Origin: Bacteroidales bacterium
Lineage (GTDB): Bacteria > Bacteroidota > Bacteroidia > Bacteroidales > WCHB1-69
Length of the DNA: 38,455 nucleotides
Direction of reading: 5' to 3'
Assembly (NCBI GenBank): GCA_017549765.1
Contig: JAFYNM010000027.1
Span: 1-38,455 of the forward strand
Below the pieces are notes generated by a model, which was not told where the DNA came from, did not search any database, and worked only from the letters and a program-made list of their open reading frames with translations. Position numbers and translations under genes: made by a program. Below are positions 7,503 through 14,196 of this stretch, in pieces. How positions within the stretch are numbered: the first letter of the stretch is position 1; each line of letters opens with the position of its first letter.

Positions 7503-7544
7503 ACACAATTCCTAAGTATGACAACATCTTCGCGCTCACATTTG

Positions 7545-7581
7545 TGCCACGTTTTCGCACACTTGTGCCCTATTTTTGCCG
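7545..7581 (+). promoter_or_regulatory. Cassette promoter/operator element, copy B
   Basis: This copy matches the one at 8256 at 30 of 37 bases. The dyad is GCACA-CT-TGTGC (7557-7568) and the -7 box TATTTTTG is at 7571-7578, 30 bases before ATG 7609. It sits back to back with the ATPase operator. Confidence 0.8.
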
Positions 7582-7608
7582 CCGTAAAACCCAATAAACC
7601 CCAAAACT

Positions 7609-8250
7609 ATGATCCATTACAACGATTATGTGATTGAACTTATCGAGCAGGATATTCTCCGGGCCTACAACGACGGGAAAGTCGATTACACCGAACGCCA
7701 AGACCTGTTGAAGTTGCGCAAGGAACTCCTCAACCGGCAAGCAGCGGAGCCGGTAAACCAAGCGGAGCTGCTCCCCGACATCATCGCCTTCAACGAAGCA
7801 CTGCGGGAGGCGCTGAAGGAGATGTACGAAACCGCCCGCCGCATCTATCGCGACACGCTTTCCTGCGACTACGGCGAACATCTGGTAGTCACTGCCAGAT
7901 GCTACCTCGGCAGCAACTATCCCACGCTGCACCCTTTGCAGAACGACTCGCGTGACGAAGTGTGGTGCGCGCTCCGCGACAGCGGCTACAATCCGCTCTA
8001 CGAGGACGGCGTGTCCCTCTCCACGCTGACTCTCCCCAGCGACTTCCGCGAATCGTTCGACGACTTCATCGGACTGACCTGTCCGCCGCCCAACTGGAAT
8101 GAAGGGCTCGACCCGGAGCTCACCAAAGACCTGCACCTCATCAGCGCGTTCCACCACCTTTTCGACCACACCAACTTCGCCCTCACCGATTTCATCTTCG
8201 TACGCGACTTCCGTACGGAGATCACGATGGAGGTGGTGACGGGGGAATGA
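7609..8250 (+). CDS. Unrecognised cassette protein, copy 2 (213 aa)
   Basis: A full-length version of the protein truncated at the window start. It is 213 residues, acidic and soluble. An N-terminal helical region (about 1-85, charged, IELIEQDILRAYNDGK then a long amphipathic helix) precedes a conserved region from about residue 90 that is almost identical in copy 1. No motif of a known enzyme was found. It is directly preceded by cassette element B, and the next element (copy C) begins 6 bases after its stop, so the transcription unit is probably this single gene. G+C content and codon use match the exonuclease and PLD genes, not the AT-rich FtsK-like and ParE-like genes. Confidence 0.75.
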   Translation: MIHYNDYVIELIEQDILRAYNDGKVDYTERQDLLKLRKELLNRQAAEPVNQAELLPDIIAFNEALREALKEMYETARRIYRDTLSCDYGEHLVVTARCYLGSNYPTLHPLQNDSRDEVWCALRDSGYNPLYEDGVSLSTLTLPSDFRESFDDFIGLTCPPPNWNEGLDPELTKDLHLISAFHHLFDHTNFALTDFIFVRDFRTEITMEVVTGE

Positions 8251-8255
8251 TGCAA

Positions 8256-8292
8256 TGTCACATTTTGGCACACCCGTGTGCTATTTTTGCCG
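8256..8292 (+). promoter_or_regulatory. Cassette promoter/operator element, copy C (reference copy)
   Basis: The most symmetric copy. TGTCACATTTTG is followed by GCACAC-CC-GTGTGC (8268-8281), a perfect 6-bp dyad, abutting the -7 box TATTTTTG (8282-8289). It starts 6 bases after the stop of the previous gene, so it marks the cassette boundary. The gene starts 26 bases after the box. Confidence 0.85.
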
Positions 8293-8315
8293 CAACAATA
8301 AAAACAACTCTGACA

Positions 8316-8966
8316 ATGAACGGAACGAAACACATCATCATCCCTGTAGGCTTCAACGCCGCGCAGAGCAAAGAGGGCATTATGCAACAAATGCCTTCGT
8401 CATACGCCTACGAATGGATGGAGAGCGCGGATTTTGTCAAAAAGTATCTCTATGGAGTGGAAGATGGTCCCTACGACCCGCCCGTGGAGGTGTGGCTGTT
8501 GGTGTGGGATTCGCCCTCAAATATGGTGCGCAAACCGCATCCCGATCCGAAATGCGAAGGATTATCGAATATGGAGTTGGTAATCGGAGCGATAGGAGTT
8601 AATTTGGTGTGGTGCAAGGCGCATCACGCCAATATCAGAAGACAGCTTATCTATATAATGCCGCCAAGACACAACTCCAAACTGTACGAGCTGCCCGACA
8701 AACATTTCCTGGGCGTGGATGATATACACATCGTTGATATGCAGGAGGAGATTGCCCAAGCGGACGGCAACACGCCTTTGTTGGACTTCCTTGGAAGTAT
8801 AGACCGCCGAGTGGCGGAGATAATCGCAGGACCAAAGCCCGCTTCTGTGGCGCACATTGGCGAGTGGGCCTTCTGCGGTTGCAAGAAGATACGAAGGGTA
8901 CAACTACCAGGCACGGCAACCCTTGGAGAGCACGTGTTCGCCGCGTGCGAAGGGTTGGAGGGATGA
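8316..8966 (+). CDS. Cassette protein with a C-terminal BspA-like leucine-rich fragment
   Basis: A 216-residue protein. The first ~170 residues are not recognised (MNGTKHIIIPVGFNAAQSK start, several Trp and Pro, no signal peptide). The last ~40 residues read as BspA-type LRR_5 repeats (VAHIGEWAFCGCKKIRRVQL, then LGEHVFAACEGLEG), cut off mid-repeat by the stop. ATG 8316 is chosen because the promoter element lies at 8256-8292; an upstream ATG at 8247 would put the promoter inside the gene and overlap the previous stop. The lack of a signal peptide is unlike surface BspA proteins, so the LRR segment may have been captured from one. The next cassette element begins 4 bases after the stop. Confidence 0.65.
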   Translation: MNGTKHIIIPVGFNAAQSKEGIMQQMPSSYAYEWMESADFVKKYLYGVEDGPYDPPVEVWLLVWDSPSNMVRKPHPDPKCEGLSNMELVIGAIGVNLVWCKAHHANIRRQLIYIMPPRHNSKLYELPDKHFLGVDDIHIVDMQEEIAQADGNTPLLDFLGSIDRRVAEIIAGPKPASVAHIGEWAFCGCKKIRRVQLPGTATLGEHVFAACEGLEG

Positions 8967-8970
8967 GTTG

Positions 8971-9007
8971 TGCCACATTTCAGCACACCCGTGCGCTATT
9001 TTTGCCA
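8971..9007 (+). promoter_or_regulatory. Cassette promoter/operator element, copy D
   Basis: Matches the copy at 8256 at 32 of 37 bases. The dyad is GCACAC-CC-GTGCGC with one mismatch; -7 box TATTTTTG is at 8997-9004, 37 bases before ATG 9042. It starts 4 bases after the stop of the preceding gene. Confidence 0.85.
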
Positions 9008-9041
9008 GCAGAAATCCATTCGTCATTTTAAAATCAATAAT

Positions 9042-10241
9042 ATGCAAGAAATCGATCAACCAAAATCAACAAATCATCCTTTTCCACCCATAGATTTGTT
9101 GGAAAAAATTGACAATGTACAACCCTGTGTTTCTTCTGAAGAAATTGAAAGAAACAAAAAGTCAATAACCAAGGTTCTGAAGTATTTTGAGATACCATTC
9201 AAAGAAATAACGGTTCAATGCGGACTGGCATACAGTTCGTATAATATCACATTGGCACCGCCGGCCCGAATGACTAAATTATTAAAGTTGGAGAGATACA
9301 TTTCACTGCTTCTTCGACATTTAGGCAGGAATCGTATCACAATTCCACTGCCCGGGAAAATCGCTTTTGGCATTGATATCGTAAATAAGAACCCGCAAAC
9401 GCTCTCATTACGTTCTCTGATTGAAACAGAAGCGTTTCAAAACAGCGAAGCTGAACTCCCCATAGCTTTGGGTGTGACCATAGATGGCCAGCCCATCATT
9501 ACAGACTTGAGCAAGATGCCACAGCTTCTTATTGGCGGTGCATGTATGCAAGGGAAAACGACACTGCTCCACAACATAATCCTCTCGTTACTTTACAAGA
9601 AATGTCCGTCCGAACTCAAATTCGTTATAATGGATCCATCAAGATATGCTTTCTCGATATATAAAAAGCTAACAAACAGCTATTTGTCAGAGTTGCCAAA
9701 TTTGGAATCTGATATTATCACAGACACAAAAAAAATGGGGAATGCGTTAAATCATATAAGCGAGGAAATGGATCACCGTTACGAGTTGTTGAGAAATACC
9801 CATAGTAGAAACATCCAAGAATATAACACTAACGTATCAGACGATAAACAACTCCCTTACCTCGTGGTGGTAATTAATCTCTTTGATGAATTGACGAGGG
9901 CAGAGAACGGTGATGCAGCAAGTACAATTCATCTTTTGGCACAAATTGGGCGAGCAGTGGGCATACACTTGATTATATCCACCCAAGTACACGATTACAG
10001 TGTTATCACTGGTTGGCTCAAAGCCAACTTTCCATCGCGAATCGCATTCAGAGTCAGCACCAGCATCGAATCACGAACAATTTTGGACGAGAGCGGAGCA
10101 GAAGAACTCGCCGGGAAAGGCGACATGCTGTTCTCGCATAACGGTGAGCTTTTGCGATTGCAGGGTGCGTTGGTGCAGCCGGAAGAGATTGAGCGTGTGG
10201 TGACGTATATTGAGAATCATTCTGAACATTTTGATTCATAG
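9042..10241 (+). CDS. FtsK motor-domain paralog, truncated and with altered Walker B
   Basis: The 399 residues align along their length with the cytosolic alpha and beta motor domains of Bacteroidota FtsK: PPIDLLEKI (15-23), PGKIAFGIDIVNKNPQTLSL (104-123), ELPIALG (138-144), Walker A GACMQGKT (166-173), GRAVGIHLIISTQ (303-315), SRTILDESGAEELAGKGDML (344-363). The four-helix membrane domain and the DNA-reading gamma winged helix are both missing. Where FtsK has the Walker B Asp-Glu (VVDEFADL) this protein has N279-L280 (VINLFDEL), and the RPS after ATQ is VHD. ATP may bind but hydrolysis should fail. It could poison or cap FtsK hexamers, or be a decoy; both are inference. ATG 9042 is used because the promoter lies at 8997-9004. 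Confidence 0.88.
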   Translation: MQEIDQPKSTNHPFPPIDLLEKIDNVQPCVSSEEIERNKKSITKVLKYFEIPFKEITVQCGLAYSSYNITLAPPARMTKLLKLERYISLLLRHLGRNRITIPLPGKIAFGIDIVNKNPQTLSLRSLIETEAFQNSEAELPIALGVTIDGQPIITDLSKMPQLLIGGACMQGKTTLLHNIILSLLYKKCPSELKFVIMDPSRYAFSIYKKLTNSYLSELPNLESDIITDTKKMGNALNHISEEMDHRYELLRNTHSRNIQEYNTNVSDDKQLPYLVVVINLFDELTRAENGDAASTIHLLAQIGRAVGIHLIISTQVHDYSVITGWLKANFPSRIAFRVSTSIESRTILDESGAEELAGKGDMLFSHNGELLRLQGALVQPEEIERVVTYIENHSEHFDS

Positions 10242-10267
10242 ATTGTGAGACCATCGCGAGGACGCAA

Positions 10268-10305
10268 TGCTACATTTTGGCATACCCCTATCTTATTTTT
10301 TATCG
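10268..10305 (+). promoter_or_regulatory. Cassette promoter/operator element, copy E (degenerate)
   Basis: The left part TACATTTTGGCA is kept, but the right dyad arm GTGTGC has become CTATCT and the -7 box ends TTTT rather than TTTG (10294-10301). It lies 22 bases before ATG 10324. Promoter and operator strength are probably reduced. Confidence 0.65.
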
Positions 10306-10323
10306 AAACAAAAAACAAAGAAT

Positions 10324-11046
10324 ATGTTGCAATATATCATCAAACATTTGAAAAAAGGGGATTACATCTATGTGGAAACCCTCGGCGACACCATTGCAGG
10401 ACAAATTGAACTAGCAAATGCAGAAAAGCTCGTTTTGAAAAAGGGTGCGGAAACAACAACGCTGTTAGAGAACGACATATCGGGAATCAAATACTATGAG
10501 TCTTGCAATGTAGTGGCCACATACATTCTGAAAGTCTTTTTGTATGAAGTTCATCCGGATTCATTTTACGGCGCTGATGCCAAACAAGTACTGGATTGTT
10601 CTCTCTTCGATGGCAAAGTCAGATTAACGGGCGAAAGCGCATTCCCAACCATGGACGGGCATTTCGATTTTCCGGACATCATTGAGGTGAACGACAAATA
10701 CTATGATGTAGATGTTGTTGAGAATGAGTGGGACTATTTTCACTCTGACAAAATCACATCCCTCAAACTGCCATATAGATGCAAGGAGGTGGGTTGGCTC
10801 GCTTTTGAAGAATTTTCCAAACTGCAAACCGTCTATATACCAACAACAATCTCTGACATCGGCGACCGCATGATTGGTGGCAAAAGCGACTGCAAATTAT
10901 ACGATTTCAAAGGAAACTTTCTGGACTATGAGGAGTATGTGGAAGTTGAATTTAAAGATCCTTGTGGTATGAGCTTTGAAGATTTTATTAGACACCGTCA
11001 CTTTGGGCGCAAAGATAATGTCTGTGGTGGCGTTTTTGGGGGGTGA
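10324..11046 (+). CDS. Cassette protein with partial leucine-rich segment
   Basis: A 240-residue soluble protein. The N-terminal ~60 residues look like a small beta-barrel (GDYIYVETLGDTIAGQIELANAEKLVLKKG), resembling SH3-like or LSm-like folds only in pattern. The middle (about 135-190, KITSLKLPYRCKEVGWLAFEEFSKLQTVYIP) has the spacing of a BspA-like LRR_5 repeat. The C-terminus is Gly-rich (CGGVFGG). No signal peptide is present. It shares the LRR theme with the gene at 8316 but not its N-terminus. The family is not recognised, and its promoter element is the weakest of the set. Confidence 0.6.
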   Translation: MLQYIIKHLKKGDYIYVETLGDTIAGQIELANAEKLVLKKGAETTTLLENDISGIKYYESCNVVATYILKVFLYEVHPDSFYGADAKQVLDCSLFDGKVRLTGESAFPTMDGHFDFPDIIEVNDKYYDVDVVENEWDYFHSDKITSLKLPYRCKEVGWLAFEEFSKLQTVYIPTTISDIGDRMIGGKSDCKLYDFKGNFLDYEEYVEVEFKDPCGMSFEDFIRHRHFGRKDNVCGGVFGG

Positions 11047-11082
11047 GACCCTTTTTCTTCCTTTATACTTCTAAAGAAACAG

Positions 11083-11118
11083 TGCCACGATTTTGCACAC
11101 CCGTGTGTTATTATGCCG
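11083..11118 (+). promoter_or_regulatory. Cassette promoter/operator element, copy F
   Basis: TGCCACGATTTTG, dyad CACAC-CC-GTGTG and a -7 box shortened by one base (TATTATG, about 11109-11115), followed by CCG. It lies 48 bases before ATG 11164. The intervening leader is shared with the other copy of the small gene. Confidence 0.75.
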
Positions 11119-11163
11119 ACATATTACAAACTCTTTAACAGTTGCGCCCGACACGTATCAGGG

Positions 11164-11382
11164 ATGATGAATATGAACGATTACTATTTTTATGTAGCCC
11201 CAGACGAAGATGGTTTGGGATGGGAATTCACGATTAGCGACTTAATCGAGAGCGAATTCGAAGAACGACCTGACAATTTCCCAGACAAGTCGGCCAAAAT
11301 CGTGTTTTTGAAAGAATTGATTGCTGATATTGAGGAGTGTGTTGAAACTGTGGAGAATGAGGAGGAGAAAATTGTTCTTTGA
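11164..11382 (+). CDS. Small acidic cassette protein, copy 2 (72 aa)
   Basis: A paralog of the 71-residue protein at 3100-3315, with about a dozen substitutions and one extra C-terminal residue. The start MMNMNDYYFYVAPDE is chosen by alignment with copy 1; an in-frame ATG at 11113 falls inside the promoter element and is rejected. Here the gene has its own cassette element, whereas copy 1 trails the ParE-like gene. Downstream is a promoter for the ADP-ribosylglycohydrolase in the same place where copy 1 has the nuclease-operon promoter. Confidence 0.65.
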   Translation: MMNMNDYYFYVAPDEDGLGWEFTISDLIESEFEERPDNFPDKSAKIVFLKELIADIEECVETVENEEEKIVL

Positions 11383-11410
11383 GGCTATGATGGCGAATGG
11401 GATAATTTTG

Positions 11411-11418
11411 TAGTTTTG
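11411..11418 (+). promoter_or_regulatory. -7 box of the ADP-ribosylglycohydrolase gene
   Basis: TAGTTTTG fits TAnnTTTG and is 24 bases before ATG 11443. The upstream 25 bases resemble the promoter at 3324-3354, but TTG at the -33 position reads TGA. Confidence 0.55.
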
Positions 11419-11442
11419 CAGAATAATCAAAACAATTAGTCT

Positions 11443-12255
11443 ATGTTAGGCGCAATTATCGGTGACACCGCAGGTTCGGTGTATGAATTCAACAACATCA
11501 AAACCACGGATTTTCCTTTTTTTTGTTTTCGCAGCAGCTATACGGATGACAGTGTGATGTCGTTCGCCGTTGCCGATTGGCTGTTATCCGACAGCGAACA
11601 CACGCAATCCGTGCTGGAAGAGACGATGGTGCGCATCGCCCATGACTTTCCCTGTCCGATGGGCGGCTATGGGGGCAGCTTTTACAGATGGCTGTTCAGC
11701 GGTCGGGAGCGCAAACCCTACAACTCTTGGGGCAACGGCTCGGCCATGCGCGTGAGTGCGGTAGGCTGGGCTTTTGACACGCTGGACGAAACCCTCCGTG
11801 TGGCGGAGCTGTCGGCATCCATCACCCACAACCACCCCGAGGGCATCAAGGGGGCGCAGGCCACCGCCGCCGCCATCTTCCTCGCCCGCAACGGCAAAAC
11901 GAAGGACGAAATCAAGGCCTATGTCGAAGAAATGTTCGGTTATGACCTTCACCGCACCTGCGACGGGATTCGGCCGTACTATGAATTTGACGAGAGTTGT
12001 CAGGGCACCGTGCCGGAAGCCATCATCGCCTTCCTCGACAGCAACGACTTTGAAAATGCCGTCCGGCTGGCGGTATCACTTGGAGGCGACAGCGACACGT
12101 TGGCCTGCATCACCGGCGGCATCGCCGAAGCCTTCTACAAGGAGATTCCGGAAGAAATTGTCCTGCAGATGTGGCAGCGACTGCCCGAATCTTTCCAACT
12201 GATTCTGCAAGAGATGCAATCGAAATTCGGATACCCGCTGCCTATCAAGATATAA
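11443..12255 (+). CDS. ADP-ribosylglycohydrolase family protein
   Basis: A 270-residue enzyme of the ARH/DraG fold, which removes ADP-ribose from proteins or nucleic acids using two metal ions. Ligand motifs are intact: LGAIIGDTAGS (2-12), YTDDSVM with T34-D35-D36, WGNGSAMR (96-103), and GGDSDT with D216, D218 and T219. No signal peptide. Within the island it could reverse an ADP-ribosylating toxin, as in polyimmunity loci, or act in housekeeping; neighbours suggest the former. The exonuclease copy 2 follows after 64 bases and has only half a promoter element, so the two may be co-transcribed. This region is G+C-rich. Confidence 0.9.
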   Translation: MLGAIIGDTAGSVYEFNNIKTTDFPFFCFRSSYTDDSVMSFAVADWLLSDSEHTQSVLEETMVRIAHDFPCPMGGYGGSFYRWLFSGRERKPYNSWGNGSAMRVSAVGWAFDTLDETLRVAELSASITHNHPEGIKGAQATAAAIFLARNGKTKDEIKAYVEEMFGYDLHRTCDGIRPYYEFDESCQGTVPEAIIAFLDSNDFENAVRLAVSLGGDSDTLACITGGIAEAFYKEIPEEIVLQMWQRLPESFQLILQEMQSKFGYPLPIKI

Positions 12256-12283
12256 ACAGGATTGTCGGTGGCATTTTATGAAA

Positions 12284-12304
12284 TGTCACGGCATTGTACA
12301 CCCC
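12284..12304 (+). promoter_or_regulatory. Left half of a cassette promoter element
   Basis: TGTCACGGCATTGTACACCCC matches the first ~20 bases of the element at 8256, but the right dyad arm and the -7 box are missing: the sequence continues directly as GAAGAAAGAAC, which is leader in the first exonuclease copy. A deletion removing the promoter is the simplest reading. Confidence 0.5.
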
Positions 12305-12319
12305 GAAGAAAGAACAATC

Positions 12320-12814
12320 ATGCAAGATTTTGCCGCCATAGATTTCGAGACCGCCAACGGACATCCCAGCAGCGTGTGCAGCGTGGGCGTGGTGGTCGTG
12401 CGCGGCGGCCTCATCACCGACACGTTCTACAGCCTCATCAAGCCCGAGCCCGACTACTATGCCTGGTTCTGCCAGCGCGTACATGGGCTATCGCATGAGG
12501 ACACGGATGACGCGCCGGTTTTCCCTGACGTGTGGCAACAAATAGAGCCCATGATAGAGGGATTGCCGTTGGTGGCGCACAACAGTCCCTTTGACGAGGG
12601 CTGCCTGCGAGCGGTATTCCAGGTTTACCAGATGGACTATCCCGACTACGAGTTTCATTGCACCTGTCGCGCCTCGCGGCGTCATTTCGGGCGGCGCTTG
12701 CCCAACCACCAGCTCCACACCGTGGCGGCGGCCTGCGGCTGTCCCATGACGAACCACCACCATGCCCTCGCGGATGCCGAGGCGTGCGCCCGGATTGCGA
12801 TGGAGATACTGTAA
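12320..12814 (+). CDS. DnaQ-like 3'-5' exonuclease (DEDDh family), copy 2
   Basis: A paralog of 465-959 with the same 164-residue length and all catalytic residues kept (D8, E10, D102, H147, D152). Differences are scattered (for example NGHPSS for NGQRSS near residue 14, RAVF for KAVF near 106). The preceding ~65 bases also resemble those of copy 1 (GGTGGC..TTTATGAAA), showing the whole cassette was copied. The start at 12320 corresponds to ATG 465. It lacks a recognisable own promoter and may depend on that of the ADP-ribosylglycohydrolase. Confidence 0.9.
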   Translation: MQDFAAIDFETANGHPSSVCSVGVVVVRGGLITDTFYSLIKPEPDYYAWFCQRVHGLSHEDTDDAPVFPDVWQQIEPMIEGLPLVAHNSPFDEGCLRAVFQVYQMDYPDYEFHCTCRASRRHFGRRLPNHQLHTVAAACGCPMTNHHHALADAEACARIAMEIL

Positions 12815-12874
12815 GAGATGTCTTGACGTAGACCTTTTACAATCCCGACAGATTAGCCTTTGTTATTTGAATTG

Positions 12875-12930
12875 AATTATTTAAATTAAATAATTTATTT
12901 TGAATAATGTAAAAATATTTCGTATCTTTG
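12875..12930 (+). promoter_or_regulatory. Promoter of the AAA ATPase with adjacent AT palindrome
   Basis: TTG (12900-12902), exactly 20 bases, TATCTTTG (12923-12930): a canonical promoter 13 bases before ATG 12944. Just upstream AATTATTTAA (12875-12884) and TTAAATAATT (12886-12895) form a 10-bp inverted repeat around one base, a possible operator. Confidence 0.7.
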
Positions 12931-12943
12931 CCGCCAAAATAAT

Positions 12944-14110
12944 ATGGATATGAAGAATATGGAGAATCCATTTACGGTGATCGGGCGGATCAAACCAGAG
13001 AGTTTCTGCGACAGGAAGACGGAATCCGAACGTCTCATCAAACTCTTGCAAAACGGCAACAACGTACTGCTGAAATCGGACCGGCGTATGGGTAAGACCG
13101 GACTGATCCAATTTTGTTTCGACAAAGCGGAACTGCGTGACCACTATTACACATTTTTCATCGACATTCTGCATACGAGCTGTTTGCAAGAGTTGGTGCA
13201 CGAACTCGGCCGCGCTGTTTATGAGCAGACGGTTCCACGAGGCAAGAAAATGACGCAGAATTTTGTGAGAATCCTTAAAAGCATCAGCGGAAAAATGGGC
13301 TTTGACGGCAACACAGGACTCCCCACCTTCAGTCTTGGATTAGGCGATATTGAACAACCGGAATATACGTTGAAGGAGATTTTCCAGTATCTGCAAAATG
13401 CGGACAAACCCTGCATAGTAGCCGTTGATGAGTTCCAACAAATCGGCAAATACCCTGAGAAGAATGTTGAGGCTTTGCTGAGAGGGCAGATACAGCAGGT
13501 GAACAACTGTCACTTCATTTTCGCCGGTAGCGAGAAACATCTGCTGGGTATGATGTTTGAAAGCGGAAGACGCCCTTTTTATAAGAGTGCAGATAATATG
13601 GATCTTTTGCCGATCGTACGTGACGTATATGTGGATTTTATATGCCAAATGTTCGAAAATCAAGGGAGGAAAATTGAAAGCACCATTGCAGGCATGGTTT
13701 ACGACGCATTTGAAGGACACACCTATTATGTGCAGAAAACGATGAACGAGGCCTTTTCCAATACAGATAAAGAAACGGATTGTACTATTGAAACAATTCT
13801 TATTTCTGTCCAAAATATTTTGGAGGATAATGGTACTCACTATAGGGAGACGCTTTCCAATTTGCCTGCCAGCCAAAAGTCGCTGCTTTACGCCATTGCG
13901 GTGGATGGTTGGTCTTCGCAAATCACCTCCGCCGCCTTTGTAAAACGCCATAAATTATTATCCCCCAGCTCAGTACAGGCTGCCATCAAAAAACTCATGG
14001 GAGAGGAATTGGTGGTTGAGCACAACAAACGATTCCGTGTGAGCGACCGTTTCCTTGGGCTTTGGATCCGCCGGATGATGGGAATTCCTCTCTCGTCGCT
14101 TTTTCAATAA
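12944..14110 (+). CDS. AAA ATPase, archaeal-type (stand-alone)
   Basis: A 388-residue ATPase of the type often annotated as ATP-binding protein in Bacteroidota. Walker A is an unusual KSDRRMGKT (44-52) without the first glycine, Walker B is CIVAVDEF with D162-E163, and FIFAGSEKHLL is the sensor-1 region. The C-terminus (about 325-380) looks like a winged helix (SSVQAAIKKLMGEELVVEHNKRFRVSD). A leaderless or nearly leaderless transcript is likely, since the -7 box ends 13 bases before ATG; ATG 12950 is an alternative. It is the last gene of the accessory region; its function is unknown. Confidence 0.85.
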   Translation: MDMKNMENPFTVIGRIKPESFCDRKTESERLIKLLQNGNNVLLKSDRRMGKTGLIQFCFDKAELRDHYYTFFIDILHTSCLQELVHELGRAVYEQTVPRGKKMTQNFVRILKSISGKMGFDGNTGLPTFSLGLGDIEQPEYTLKEIFQYLQNADKPCIVAVDEFQQIGKYPEKNVEALLRGQIQQVNNCHFIFAGSEKHLLGMMFESGRRPFYKSADNMDLLPIVRDVYVDFICQMFENQGRKIESTIAGMVYDAFEGHTYYVQKTMNEAFSNTDKETDCTIETILISVQNILEDNGTHYRETLSNLPASQKSLLYAIAVDGWSSQITSAAFVKRHKLLSPSSVQAAIKKLMGEELVVEHNKRFRVSDRFLGLWIRRMMGIPLSSLFQ

Positions 14111-14167
14111 TTGTTTATAGTCGCCCCGCCGCCGCAACTTCGAGGCTGGAATTCTCACCTTTTTTTC

Positions 14168-14175
14168 TATCTTTG
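14168..14175 (+). promoter_or_regulatory. -7 box of the DRWG-repeat gene
   Basis: TATCTTTG, 21 bases before ATG 14197; it lies inside the open frame that extends back to 14062, fixing the start at 14197. Confidence 0.6.
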
Positions 14176-14196
14176 CACCCCAAACCACACCTCGTT

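Noticed and set aside
1785-11163. N-terminal extensions reading through the promoter elements (peptides like HFGTPVCYFC before several cassette genes)
   Set aside because: The peptide lies in frame with the gene for some copies but not for the copy at 8256, and the DNA carries a -7 box and dyad at fixed spacing. DNA conservation, not a shared leader peptide, explains it.
1-14110. Integron cassette array
   Set aside because: No integrase gene, and the repeated element is a promoter before genes rather than an attC-type site after them; cassettes carry their own promoters. A different joining mechanism is still possible.
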